Source: Glycomyces sp. NRRL B-16210
GTDB taxonomy: Bacteria > Actinomycetota > Actinomycetes > Mycobacteriales > Micromonosporaceae
Assembly (NCBI RefSeq): GCF_000719515.1
Contig: NZ_JOGR01000010.1
Span: 434,001-498,000, forward strand
Direction of reading: 5' to 3'
DNA length: 64,000 nt
Positions 49,587 through 58,472 of the stretch are shown piece by piece. Positions within the stretch are counted from its first letter, which is position 1. Each line of letters starts with the position of its first letter. A program made the translations under genes and the position numbers. The notes under the pieces were generated by a model. The model saw only the letters and a list, made by a program, of their open reading frames with translations. It ran no database searches and was not told the DNA's origin.

Positions 49587-50531
49587 ATGAGTGCTGAGCA
49601 GTCCACGACCCGCCGGTACCGGCCGCCGGCGCCGCTGGGCGGGCGCCGCCGCGACGGCGCCGGGAGCCGGAACGCGAAGGCCCTCGCCTTCCTCGCCCCC
49701 GCCCTGGTCGTCATCGGCCTGTTCGTCATCTGGCCGATGCTCTCGGCGCTGCGCCTGTCGTTCACCGACGCCAGCGGGTTCGGCCGGGAGGAATGGATCG
49801 GCCTGGAGAACTACCGGACGGTCTTCACCGACCCCGACGTGTTCGACGCGGTCGCCAACACCGTCTGGTACACCGTGCTGTTCACCCCGACCGCCGTCAT
49901 CGCGGCGCTCGCGCTGGCACTGCTGCTCAACAGCCCGCACCTGCCGTTCCGGTCCTTCTTCCGCACCGCGCTGTTCGTGCCGTTCGTGGTCTCCTTCGCC
50001 GTGGCCGCCTTCGCGTGGAGCTACCTCATCGACCCGCGCGTGGGCCTGCTCAACTACTGGCTGCGGGGCCTGGGCGTCCAGATGGGCGACGTGCTCCAGG
50101 ACCCCGACCTCGCGATGCCCGCCGTCGCGTTCGTGGCCGTCTGGAAGCTCTTCGGCTTCTACTTCGTGATCTTCCTGGCCGGCCTCCAGGACATCCCCAC
50201 CTCGCTGTACGAGGCCGCGCGGATGGACGGCGCCGGGCCGTGGTCGCGCCTGCGCCACGTCACGCTCCCGATGCTGTCCAACACGATGGCGTTCGTGCTC
50301 GTCTTCGCGATGATCGCCGCGCTCCAGGCCTTCGACCAGATCTACGTCATGACCGGCGGCGGCCCCTACGGCAACACCCAGACCGTGGTCATGGAGATCT
50401 ACGAGTCCGGGTTCAGGAAGCTCGACATCGGCTTCGCCTCCGCACTGTCGTACGTGCTGCTCATCGCCACGCTGCTGCTGAGCCTGGTGCAGTTCGTCTT
50501 CTTCGGCCGCAAGGAAAAGGACCTGTCATGA
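49587..50531 (+). CDS. MalF-type sugar ABC permease
   Basis: A 314-residue permease with six membrane helices. The EAA loop is YEAARMDGAGPWSRLRHVTLP. The hydrophilic N-terminus is Pro/Arg-rich. It pairs with the next permease, whose ATG overlaps its stop (ATGA). No ATPase is encoded in the operon, so a shared MsiK-like ATPase is expected. Confidence 0.92.
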   Translation: MSAEQSTTRRYRPPAPLGGRRRDGAGSRNAKALAFLAPALVVIGLFVIWPMLSALRLSFTDASGFGREEWIGLENYRTVFTDPDVFDAVANTVWYTVLFTPTAVIAALALALLLNSPHLPFRSFFRTALFVPFVVSFAVAAFAWSYLIDPRVGLLNYWLRGLGVQMGDVLQDPDLAMPAVAFVAVWKLFGFYFVIFLAGLQDIPTSLYEAARMDGAGPWSRLRHVTLPMLSNTMAFVLVFAMIAALQAFDQIYVMTGGGPYGNTQTVVMEIYESGFRKLDIGFASALSYVLLIATLLLSLVQFVFFGRKEKDLS

Positions 50532-51382
50532 GCGTCGCCGAAAAGTCGCGGAGGCGGCTGCGCGAACTGCGCCCCAGCACTGTGCTCGCCACCCTCGCGC
50601 TCCTCGCCGTCAGCGCGATCGTGCTCCTGCCCATCGCGGTCATCGTGCTCACCGCGTTCAAGCCCGTCGCGGAGGTCAACGCCTACCCGCCGAGCCTCCT
50701 GCCCGACGCGTGGACGCTCGACAACCTCCGCCAGATCACCGCCGACCTGCCCTTCGCCCGGCTCATCGCCAACAGCTTCGCCTTCGCCGGCGGCGTGACG
50801 GCCTTCGCGCTCGTCTTCGACTCGCTCGCGGCCTACGCCCTGGCCCGCATCGACTTCACCGGCCGGCGCGTCCTGCTCGTCGTCATCATCGCCACCCTGA
50901 TGATCCCGTTCCAGGCCACGCTCATCCCGCTGTACCAGCTCGTCTCCGACCTCGGCTGGGTCAACACGTACGCCGCGCTCATCGCCCCGCGCGCGGCCGA
51001 CGCGTTCGGGATCTTCTTCCTGCGCCAGTTCTTCCTGGGCCTGCCGCGCGACCTCGACGCCGCCGCCCGCATCGACGGCGCCTCCGAGTTCCGCGTCTTC
51101 CGGTCGATCGTGCTGCCGAACGCCGTGCCCGCCCTGCTGACCCTCGGGCTGTTCACGTTCGTGAACAACTGGAACGACCTGCTGTGGCCGCTGGTCTTCA
51201 CCACCAAGGCCGAGATGGGCACCATCACCTCGGGCCTGACCCTGCTGACCGGACCGAGCGGCATCGTGCCGCACGGCGTGATGATGGCCGGGTCGCTCAT
51301 CGCGATCCTCCCGCTCGTCGTCGCGTTCCTGTTCGTGCAGCGCCGATTCATCGAGAACATCGCGACGACGGGACTCAAATGA
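50528..51382 (+). CDS. MalG-type sugar ABC permease
   Basis: A 284-residue six-helix permease. The EAA loop is LDAAARIDGASEFRVFRSIV, followed by NWNDLLWPL in the penultimate helix region. Starts and stops overlap the neighbouring genes by 4 bp on both sides (ATGA), so the importer and the glycosidase are made in step. Confidence 0.92.
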   Translation: MSVAEKSRRRLRELRPSTVLATLALLAVSAIVLLPIAVIVLTAFKPVAEVNAYPPSLLPDAWTLDNLRQITADLPFARLIANSFAFAGGVTAFALVFDSLAAYALARIDFTGRRVLLVVIIATLMIPFQATLIPLYQLVSDLGWVNTYAALIAPRAADAFGIFFLRQFFLGLPRDLDAAARIDGASEFRVFRSIVLPNAVPALLTLGLFTFVNNWNDLLWPLVFTTKAEMGTITSGLTLLTGPSGIVPHGVMMAGSLIAILPLVVAFLFVQRRFIENIATTGLK

Positions 51383-52671
51383 CCGCTCCCCACCACCCGC
51401 CCCGACTTCACGCCGCCGCGGGCGCGCCCTGGCACCGCGACGGCCGGCTGCACTTCGCCGTCGGCGTCGAGGACACCTTCGTGCCCCAGACCGGGCCCGG
51501 CGAGCGCCCGATCGACGAGTACGCGCTCACCGAGCACTACGAGCGGTGGCACGCCGACCTCGCACTCGCCGACGACGCGGGCGCGGAACTGGTCCGCTGG
51601 GGCGTGCCCTGGTACCGGGTGCAGCCCGAACCGGACCGGTGGGACTGGGACTGGCTCGACCGGGTCATGGCCCGCTTCGCCGAGCTCGGGCTGCGGCCGG
51701 TCGTCGACCTCATGCACTACGGCACGCCGCTGTGGCTGGAGCGCCAGTTCGCGAACCCGGACTACCCGCGGCGCGTCGCCGAGTACTCCGCCCGCGTCGC
51801 CGAACGCTATGCGGCGTACGGGGTCACCGACTACACGCCGGTGAACGAGCCGATGATCCACGCCCAGTTCTCGGGCGAGTACGCCTACTGGCCGCCGCAC
51901 CTGTCCGGCCCCGGCGGCCTCTCCTCGATCGTGGGGCAGCTCGCGCGCGGCTTCGTGCTCGCCCAGCACGCCGTGCGGGACGTGCTCGGCGACGACGCGG
52001 TCTTCGTGCACGTGGACGCGGGGATGCGCTACGTCGGCGACACCGACGCGCCCGAGCACCGCGAGCTCGCCGCGCGCCTCAAGGAGCAGATCTTCCTCGT
52101 CGAGGACCTCGTCACCGGCCGCGTCGGCGAGACCCACCCGCTCGCGCCGTTCCTGCGCGCCAACGGATGGGGCGACGAGGACCTGGCCTGGTTCCAGGAG
52201 GCCCCTGCGCACCCGGACGTGGTCGGCGTCAACTACTACCCGCTCCACTCCACCGAGGTGTTCGAGGCCGGGGTCTTCCACTCCGGCGGCTTCCCCGACC
52301 CGCGGCCGACCCGCGACGACGGCGTCGACGGTCTGACCGAGCTGCTGCGGGCGGCGGCCGACCGGTACGGGGCGCCGGTGATGCTGACCGAGACCTGCGT
52401 GACCGACTCGGTCAAGGCCCGCATCGACTGGCTCGACGAGTCGGTCGCCGCCGTCCGATCCCTGCGCGCCGACGGGGTCGACGTGGTCGGGTACACCTGG
52501 TGGCCCCTGTTCGACATGTACGAGTGGACCTACCGGCACAGCGAGCGCCCGCGCGAGGCGCACCGGCTCACCATGGGGCTCTGGGAGCTCCAGGAGCGCC
52601 GCGACGGCCTCGCGAGGGTGCGGACCGCCGTCGCCGACCGCTTCCGGCACCACGCGACCGGCGGTGCGTGA
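51379..52671 (+). CDS. GH1-like beta-glycosidase
   Basis: A 430-residue glycosidase with the (beta/alpha)8 pattern of family GH1. The acid/base glutamate is E157 in TPVNEP, and the nucleophile is E338 in LTETC. There is no signal peptide, so it hydrolyses sugars after import. It is shorter than bacterial beta-glucosidases of about 450 residues, and the usual ENG nucleophile motif reads TET. This places it in a side branch, with substrate unknown. The ATG overlaps the permease stop. Confidence 0.85.
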   Translation: MTAPHHPPRLHAAAGAPWHRDGRLHFAVGVEDTFVPQTGPGERPIDEYALTEHYERWHADLALADDAGAELVRWGVPWYRVQPEPDRWDWDWLDRVMARFAELGLRPVVDLMHYGTPLWLERQFANPDYPRRVAEYSARVAERYAAYGVTDYTPVNEPMIHAQFSGEYAYWPPHLSGPGGLSSIVGQLARGFVLAQHAVRDVLGDDAVFVHVDAGMRYVGDTDAPEHRELAARLKEQIFLVEDLVTGRVGETHPLAPFLRANGWGDEDLAWFQEAPAHPDVVGVNYYPLHSTEVFEAGVFHSGGFPDPRPTRDDGVDGLTELLRAAADRYGAPVMLTETCVTDSVKARIDWLDESVAAVRSLRADGVDVVGYTWWPLFDMYEWTYRHSERPREAHRLTMGLWELQERRDGLARVRTAVADRFRHHATGGA

Positions 52672-52740
52672 CCACCTGGTGGCGACGCCCGGACTCGGCT
52701 TATTGCCAGTTGTTTGCAACAGTAGAGTGGTCGTGTACTG

Positions 52741-53829
52741 GTGGCGAACGACGGGGAAGGCCGGTCGGTGGGAACGGAAGCGGACGGTGCCGCCCGAGGC
52801 GCCGTGGTCATGGGCATCGAGTCCTCGTGCGATGAGACCGGCGTGGGGCTGGTCGCGGGCGGGCGCCTGCTCGGCGAGTGCACCGCCACGAGCATGGACG
52901 CGCACGCCAGGTTCGGCGGGATCGTGCCCGAGGTCGCCGCGAGGGCGCACCTCCAGTCGATGGTGCCGACCGCGCGGACCGCGCTGGAGCGGGCCGGGAT
53001 CGGCAAGGGCGAGGTGGACGCGATCGCCGTGACCGCCGGGCCGGGCCTGGCGACGGCGCTGACGGTGGGGATCGCCGCGGCGAAGGCGTACGCGCTCGCG
53101 CTCGGCGTCCCGCTCCTGGGCGTCCACCACCTCGCCGGGCACATCGCCGCCGACACCCTCGAACACGGGCCGCTGCCCGAGCGCAGCGTGGGCCTGGTGG
53201 TCTCGGGCGGGCACACCTCGCTGCTCATGCTCGGCGACCTCGCGCGCGACCCGATCGAGCACCTCGGCGACACCGCCGACGACGCGGCCGGGGAGGCCTT
53301 CGACAAGGTCGCCCGGCTCCTAGGGCTCGGCTACCCGGGCGGGCCCGCGCTGAGCAAGGCGGCGCTTGAGGGCGATCCGGAGGCGATCCGGTTCCCGCGC
53401 GCGACGGTCGGCGAGTACGGGTTCTCGTTCTCGGGGCTCAAGAGCGCCGTGGCCCGCTGGGTCGAGGCGAGCGAGGGGCCGCTGCCGGTGGCCGACATCG
53501 CCGCGTCCTTCCAGGAGGCGGTGTGCGACGTGCTCACCGCCAAAGCCGTCGCCGCCTGCCGCGCCCACGGCGTGGACACGCTGGTCATCGCCGGGGGCGT
53601 CGCGGCCAACGGGCGCCTGCGCGAACTGGCCGGGGCCCGTTGCGCCGAGCACGGGATCGCGCTGCGCATCCCGGCGCCGCGCCTGTGCACCGACAACGGC
53701 GCGATGATCGCCGCCGTAGGGTCCATGCTGGTGGACGCCGGCGCGCCTTGGGCGCCGCCGGGCATGTCCGCCGATTCCTCGGCGCCGCTCACCGCGGCGG
53801 CGCTGCAACCCCTGAAAGGGAGCCTGTGA
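52741..53829 (+). CDS. tsaD: tRNA N6-adenosine threonylcarbamoyltransferase
   Basis: A 362-residue TsaD (Kae1/YgjD family), which transfers threonylcarbamoyl to A37 of tRNAs that read ANN codons, working with TsaB and TsaE. GIESSCDETG near 25-34, the metal-binding H130 and H134 in HHLAGH, VSGGHTSL and GGVAANGRLR are all present. The GTG start at 52741 is preceded by a TAGAGT hexamer 12 nt upstream, giving a very short leader. Usual partners tsaB and rimI are not adjacent. Its stop overlaps the GTG of the aminotransferase gene. Confidence 0.95.
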   Translation: MANDGEGRSVGTEADGAARGAVVMGIESSCDETGVGLVAGGRLLGECTATSMDAHARFGGIVPEVAARAHLQSMVPTARTALERAGIGKGEVDAIAVTAGPGLATALTVGIAAAKAYALALGVPLLGVHHLAGHIAADTLEHGPLPERSVGLVVSGGHTSLLMLGDLARDPIEHLGDTADDAAGEAFDKVARLLGLGYPGGPALSKAALEGDPEAIRFPRATVGEYGFSFSGLKSAVARWVEASEGPLPVADIAASFQEAVCDVLTAKAVAACRAHGVDTLVIAGGVAANGRLRELAGARCAEHGIALRIPAPRLCTDNGAMIAAVGSMLVDAGAPWAPPGMSADSSAPLTAAALQPLKGSL

Positions 53830-55028
53830 ACCGTTCGAGCAACCTCACCGACCTCGAAGAGCAGTACGGCGCGCACAACTACCACCCGCTGCCGGTGGTC
53901 CTCGCCGAAGGCGACGGCGCCTGGGTCACCGACACCGAGGGCCGCCGCTACCTCGACTGGCTGGCCGCCTACTCGGCGGTGAACTTCGGGCACCGCAACC
54001 CGCGCCTGGTCGCCGCCGCCCACGCCCAGCTCGACCGGCTCACGCTCGCCTCGCGCGCGTTCCGCACCGACGCGCTGGGCCCGTTCCTGTCCGGCCTCGC
54101 CGAGCTGTGCGGCAAGGACGCGGTCCTGCCGATGAACACCGGCGCAGAGGCGGTCGAGACCGCGATCAAGGCCGCCCGCAAATGGGGCTACACCCGCAAG
54201 GGCGTCGCCGAGGGCAAGGCCAGGATCGTCGTGTTCGACGGGAACTTCCACGGCCGCACCACGACCATCGTCGGCTTCTCCAGCGACGAGGACTCACGCG
54301 CGGGCTTCGGGCCCTTCGCGCCCGGCTTCGACTCGGTGCCCTACGGCGACATCGAGGCGCTGGAGGCGGCGATCGGCCCCGACACCGTCGCGGTCCTCGT
54401 CGAGCCCGTCCAGGGCGAGGCCGGGGTCATCGTGCCGCCGGCCGGCTGGCTGGCCGGGGTCCGGGGCCTGTGCGACGACAACAATGTGCTCATGATCGCC
54501 GACGAGATCCAGTCGGGCCTGGGCCGCACCGGCTACACCTTCGCGTGCGAGCGCGAGCAGGTCGTGCCCGACGTGTACCTGCTCGGCAAGGCCCTCGGCG
54601 GGGGCATCCTCGCGATCTCCGCGGTGGCGGCCGACCGCGAGGTCATGGACGTCTTCACCCCCGGCACGCACGGCTCGACCTTCGGCGGGAACCCGCTCGC
54701 CGCCGCGGTCGGCAGCGAGGTCGTCGCCATGCTCGCCACCGGCGAGTGGCAGCGCCGCGCCCGCGACCTCGGCAAGTACCTCGAAGGGGCGCTCGCCGGG
54801 CTCGACGGGTCCAGGATCGACGCGATCCGGGTGTGCGGGCTGTGGGCCGGGGTGGACCTCGCCGAGGGCGGCCCGACCGCCCGCGAGGTGTGCGAGCGCA
54901 TGGCCGCCAAGGGGGTCCTGTGCAAGGAGACCCACCAGCGGACCGTGCGCATCGCCCCGCCGCTGGTCATCGAGCCCACCGAGATCGACCTCGGAGTAGC
55001 GGCGCTCGCCGAGGCGATCAAGGGCTGA
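53826..55028 (+). CDS. rocD: Ornithine--oxo-acid aminotransferase
   Basis: A 400-residue class III PLP enzyme that converts ornithine and 2-oxoglutarate to glutamate semialdehyde and glutamate, linking arginine breakdown to proline and glutamate. EEQYGAHNYHPLPVVL at the N-terminus is specific to this family. D226 binds the pyridine nitrogen, K255 in LLGKALGGG binds PLP, and THGSTFGGNPLA follows. The GTG overlaps the tsaD stop (GTGA), so it depends on tsaD transcription. Its 3' end overlaps that of the convergent PrpR gene by 11 bp. Confidence 0.93.
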   Translation: MNRSSNLTDLEEQYGAHNYHPLPVVLAEGDGAWVTDTEGRRYLDWLAAYSAVNFGHRNPRLVAAAHAQLDRLTLASRAFRTDALGPFLSGLAELCGKDAVLPMNTGAEAVETAIKAARKWGYTRKGVAEGKARIVVFDGNFHGRTTTIVGFSSDEDSRAGFGPFAPGFDSVPYGDIEALEAAIGPDTVAVLVEPVQGEAGVIVPPAGWLAGVRGLCDDNNVLMIADEIQSGLGRTGYTFACEREQVVPDVYLLGKALGGGILAISAVAADREVMDVFTPGTHGSTFGGNPLAAAVGSEVVAMLATGEWQRRARDLGKYLEGALAGLDGSRIDAIRVCGLWAGVDLAEGGPTAREVCERMAAKGVLCKETHQRTVRIAPPLVIEPTEIDLGVAALAEAIKG

Positions 55029-56439
55029 GTCGGCCCGACGAGGGGTACGGGGTGAAACCGCTGCGATGGTCGGTCACGTCCAGTGGCCGGCCGATCGCCG
55101 GGAACGCCCGCTGCGGGCAGCCGGTCCGGTCGCACACCTTGCAGCCCGGCCCGATCGGGGTCAGCGCCGCCGGGTTCGCCAGGTCGAGCCCGTCGGCGTA
55201 CACGAGCCGGTTCGCATGGTGAAGGTCGCAGCCGAGCCCGATCGCGAAGGTCTTCGCCGGCGTGCCGAAACCGCCGTAGCGGCTGGTCACGGTGCGCGCC
55301 ACCCACAGGTAGGCGCGCCCGTCGGGCATCTGCGCGAGCTGCGTGCGGATCTCCCCGGGGTGCGCGAACGCCTCGTAGACATTCCACAAGGGACAGCTGC
55401 CGCCGACGCGTGAGAAGTGGAAGTCGGTGGCGGACTGGCGCTTCGAGATGTTCCCGGCCCGGTCCACGCGCACGAAGAAGAACGGCACGCCGCGCCTTCC
55501 TGGGCGCTGGAGCGTGCTCAGCCGGTGCGCCACCGTCTCATAGCCGACGCGGAACCGGTGCTGGAGCAGGTCGATGTCGTAGCGCAGCTCCTCGGCCGCG
55601 CGGGCAAAAGCGCCGTACGGCAGGATCAGCGCGCCCGCGAAGTAGTTCGCCAGGCCGATCCGCGCCAGCGCCCTCGCCTCGCCGCCCGACAGGTCCGCGG
55701 CCGCAACCAGCGCGTCGATCGCGTCCGAGTGCTCGGCGAGCGCGAGGTGGGTCGCGAGCTGGAAGGCCCTCTGGCCTTCGGTCAGCAGCGTCGAGAGGCG
55801 CAGCACGCGGCCTTCGGGTTCGAAGCGGCGCTTGGTGCGCTCCTGCTCGGCGGGGTCGAGGTCGGCCACGGTGGTGCGGTGGCGCCGCTCCAGCAGGCGC
55901 GTCAGGCCGCCGACGAGATCGGCCTGCTCGAGTCCCGCTTCGGCGGCGGTGCGTTCGGCGGCCTCGTCGAGTTCGGCCACGTAGTTGCGCTTGGCGTAGA
56001 ACAGGTCCCGCACTTCCTCGTAGGCGGTGGGGGCGGCGCCGGTGTCGAGTTCGACGCTCATGGCGGCGTTGCGTTCCAGCGCGTGGCGGTAACGGCGGTG
56101 CAGGTCGACGACGTAGCGCGCGAGTTCGGGGGCGCTCTCGGCGAGTTCGCGGGTCTCGTGCGGGGAGATCTGCTCGGCGTGGGCGGTGTCGGCGAGGGCA
56201 TCGCGCATCTGGGCGGCGAGGCGTTCGCTCTCGGCGGTGGAGAAGCGCTGCACGTCCACGTCGAAGACTTCGGCGAGGCGCAGGAGCACCGGGCCGGTGA
56301 TGGGCCGCTGGTTGGACTCCATCTGGTTGACGTAGCTCGTGGAGATGCCGAGGGCGGCGGCCAGTGCGGCCTGGGTGAGGCCCTGCTCGTCGCGGAACCG
56401 CCGCAGCCGGAGCCCCACTTTCGCCTGCTTCAACGCCAT
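55018..56439 (-). CDS. prpR: PrpR/RamB-type regulator of short-chain acyl metabolism
   Basis: A 473-residue regulator of the ScfR family. An XRE helix-turn-helix (about 10-65, LTQAALAAALGISTSYVNQM) leads into an ImmA/IrrE-like middle and a C-terminal DUF2083-type domain. That last domain contains all five cysteines (349, 404, 433, 436 and 441), including a CKVC pair. PrpR of Mycobacterium tuberculosis senses acyl-CoA and holds an Fe-S cluster in this region. It diverges from the methylcitrate operon, its expected target, and is probably an activator induced by propionyl-CoA. Confidence 0.9.
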   Translation of the reverse strand: MALKQAKVGLRLRRFRDEQGLTQAALAAALGISTSYVNQMESNQRPITGPVLLRLAEVFDVDVQRFSTAESERLAAQMRDALADTAHAEQISPHETRELAESAPELARYVVDLHRRYRHALERNAAMSVELDTGAAPTAYEEVRDLFYAKRNYVAELDEAAERTAAEAGLEQADLVGGLTRLLERRHRTTVADLDPAEQERTKRRFEPEGRVLRLSTLLTEGQRAFQLATHLALAEHSDAIDALVAAADLSGGEARALARIGLANYFAGALILPYGAFARAAEELRYDIDLLQHRFRVGYETVAHRLSTLQRPGRRGVPFFFVRVDRAGNISKRQSATDFHFSRVGGSCPLWNVYEAFAHPGEIRTQLAQMPDGRAYLWVARTVTSRYGGFGTPAKTFAIGLGCDLHHANRLVYADGLDLANPAALTPIGPGCKVCDRTGCPQRAFPAIGRPLDVTDHRSGFTPYPSSGRLSP

Positions 56440-56449
56440 GGCCTGCCTC

Positions 56450-56488
56450 TTTCACAAGTTTCACAACTGCGGGTCGATATTTTCACAA
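56450..56488. promoter_or_regulatory. Three TTTCACAA repeats, candidate PrpR sites
   Basis: TTTCACAA occurs at 56450, 56459 and 56481, all in the same orientation, within 50 bp of the prpR start codon. The motif resembles but differs from the TTTGCAAA site described for mycobacterial PrpR. Confidence 0.55.
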
Positions 56489-56511
56489 GAAACCACATGT
56501 TCAGTGGTTTC
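56489..56511. promoter_or_regulatory. 23-bp inverted repeat in the prpR/prp divergent region
   Basis: GAAACCAC and GTGGTTTC are perfect 8-bp arms around ATGTTCA. It directly follows the third TTTCACAA repeat and ends 10 bp before the -35 of the prp operon promoter, a good position for an activator. Confidence 0.6.
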
Positions 56512-56520
56512 TCTGCCTCA

Positions 56521-56549
56521 TTGATGTGTGCACACTGTGAAGATACATC
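56521..56549 (+). promoter_or_regulatory. Promoter of the methylcitrate operon
   Basis: TTGATG, a 17-bp spacer and TACATC (56544-56549) predict a start near 56556, about 19 nt before the thioesterase GTG. The weak -35 fits an activator-dependent promoter. Confidence 0.5.
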
Positions 56550-56574
56550 CGGCTACGGAGAAGGTGGGCGAGGA

Positions 56575-56985
56575 GTGGACGCAGCGGGCACGGGCGGGCC
56601 GACGATCGCCGACGTGGTGTTCCCCGAGCAGCTCAATCACCGCGGGACGCTGTTCGGCGGCGCGGCGCTGGCGTTGATGGACCGGGCCGCGTTCGTCGCG
56701 GCGAGCCGGTCGGCGCGCACCGACGTGGTGTGCGCGGGGGTCGAGAAGGTCGAGTTCAAGCACCCGATCGAGGCGGGCGACCTCATGGAGGCGAGCGCGG
56801 TGGTCGAGCGGCGCGGCCGGCGGTCGATGACCGTGGGCGTGACGGTGGTGGCCGAGCGGCTGCGCACCGGCGAGCGGCGCGAGGCGCTGCACGGGACGTT
56901 CCACATGGTCGCCACGGAGGTACCCGCCCGGTGGGCGGAGGACGAAGCGTCAGAGGAAACAGCGGTTCAGGAAGGTTCGGTATGA
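56575..56985 (+). CDS. Hotdog-fold acyl-CoA thioesterase (YciA-like)
   Basis: A 136-residue single-domain thioesterase that hydrolyses short acyl-CoA esters. The hotdog signature HRGTLFGGAALALMDRAAFVA is at about 20-41, with the family's conserved Asp at D35. VEKVEFKHPIEAGDLMEASA forms the core strand. The GTG at 56575 gives the normal length; earlier in-frame codons overlap the promoter. Its stop overlaps the prpD start (ATGA), making it the first gene of the methylcitrate operon. It may lower toxic propionyl-CoA or methylcitryl-CoA pools; this is inferred from context. Confidence 0.85.
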   Translation: MDAAGTGGPTIADVVFPEQLNHRGTLFGGAALALMDRAAFVAASRSARTDVVCAGVEKVEFKHPIEAGDLMEASAVVERRGRRSMTVGVTVVAERLRTGERREALHGTFHMVATEVPARWAEDEASEETAVQEGSV

Positions 56986-58472
56986 GGCGGTACGAGGTGC
57001 GGGTCCACGCGTCGAGCGAGGACCTGCCGCGGGAGCGGCAGTTGGCGTGGCGGATCGCCGAGGTCGCGAGCGACCCGGTGGCGGTCGCACCGGAGGTGGC
57101 CGAGATGATCGGCAACCGGGTGATCGACAACGCGGCGGTGGCGGCGGCCTCGCTCGGGCGCGGGCCGGTGGTGAACGCGCGGGCGCAGGCGCTGGCGCAT
57201 CCCTTCAACCCGGGTGCGGGCGTGTTCGGCACGGAGGCGAGGGTCTCGCCGGAGTGGGCGGCGTGGGCGAACGGTGTGGCGGTGCGGGAGTTGGACTTCC
57301 ACGACACGTTCCTGGCGGCGGACTACTCGCATCCGGGCGACAACATCCCGCCGGTCCTGGCGGTCGCGCAGCATCGCGGGCTCGACGGCCGGGCGCTGGT
57401 GCGCGGGATCGCGACCGGGTACGAGGTCCAGGTGGACCTGGCGCGCGGGATCTGCCTGCACGAGCACAAGATCGACCACATCGCCCACTTGGGGCCGTCG
57501 GCGGCGGCGGGGATCGGGACGCTGCTGGGCCTGCCGACCGAGATCATCTACCAGGCGGTGGGCCAGGCGCTGCACACGACCACGACGACGCGGCAGTCCC
57601 GCAAGGGGGCCATCTCCTCGTGGAAGGCCTACGCCCCGGCGTTCGCAGGCAAGACCGCGATCGAGGCGGTGGACCGGGCGATGCGCGGCGAGGGCGCGCC
57701 CTCGCCGATCTACGAGGGCGAGGACGGGTTCATCGCGTGGCTGCTGGGCGGCCCCGAGGCGCGGTACGAGGTGCCGCTGCCCGAGCCCGGCGAGGCCAAA
57801 CGCGCCATTCTGGACACTTACACGAAGGAGCATTCGGCGGAGTACCAGAGCCAGGCGCTCATCGACCTGGCCCGGCGGATGGCCCCGAAGATCGGGGACC
57901 TCTCGCGCGTCACCGATGTCGAGATCGCGACGAGCCACCACACGCACTTCGTGATCGGGACGGGCGCGAACGACCCGCAGAAGACCGACCCGGACGCGAG
58001 CCGCGAGACCCTCGACCACTCCATCATGTACATCTTCGCGGTGGCCCTGGAGGACCGGGACTGGCACCACGAGCGCTCGTACGCGCCGGAGCGGGCGCAC
58101 CGGGAGTCGACGATCGCGTTGTGGCGCAAGGTCCGCACCGTCGAGGATCCGCAGTGGACGAAGCGCTATCACGACCCGGACCCGGACGAGCGGGCCTTCG
58201 GCGGGCGGGTGACCGTGACGCTCGACGACGGCACGACGGTGGTGGACGAGATCGCCGTGGCCGACGCACATCCGAGGGGCGCGAGGCCGTTCGCTCGCGA
58301 GCAGTACATCGCGAAGTTCCGCGCCCTCGCCGAGGGCGTGATCGACCGCGCCGAGCAGGACCGGTTCCTCGACTTGGCCTGCCGCATAGAGGAACTCGAC
58401 GCGCGCGAGGTGCGCGAACTCAATCTCGCCGCCGAGGCGCTGCCGCAACCGACCGAAGAGGGACTGTTCTGA
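56982..58472 (+). CDS. prpD: 2-Methylcitrate dehydratase
   Basis: A 496-residue MmgE/PrpD-family enzyme that dehydrates 2-methylcitrate to 2-methylaconitate in propionate breakdown. Typical segments are VRELDFHDTFLAADYSHPGDN, the ARGICLHEHKIDHIAHLGPS stretch and SRKGAISSWKAYAP. It has the full length of PrpD and no Fe-S cluster ligands. It is coupled to the thioesterase (ATGA) and to prpB (TGATG). Confidence 0.94.
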   Translation: MRRYEVRVHASSEDLPRERQLAWRIAEVASDPVAVAPEVAEMIGNRVIDNAAVAAASLGRGPVVNARAQALAHPFNPGAGVFGTEARVSPEWAAWANGVAVRELDFHDTFLAADYSHPGDNIPPVLAVAQHRGLDGRALVRGIATGYEVQVDLARGICLHEHKIDHIAHLGPSAAAGIGTLLGLPTEIIYQAVGQALHTTTTTRQSRKGAISSWKAYAPAFAGKTAIEAVDRAMRGEGAPSPIYEGEDGFIAWLLGGPEARYEVPLPEPGEAKRAILDTYTKEHSAEYQSQALIDLARRMAPKIGDLSRVTDVEIATSHHTHFVIGTGANDPQKTDPDASRETLDHSIMYIFAVALEDRDWHHERSYAPERAHRESTIALWRKVRTVEDPQWTKRYHDPDPDERAFGGRVTVTLDDGTTVVDEIAVADAHPRGARPFAREQYIAKFRALAEGVIDRAEQDRFLDLACRIEELDAREVRELNLAAEALPQPTEEGLF

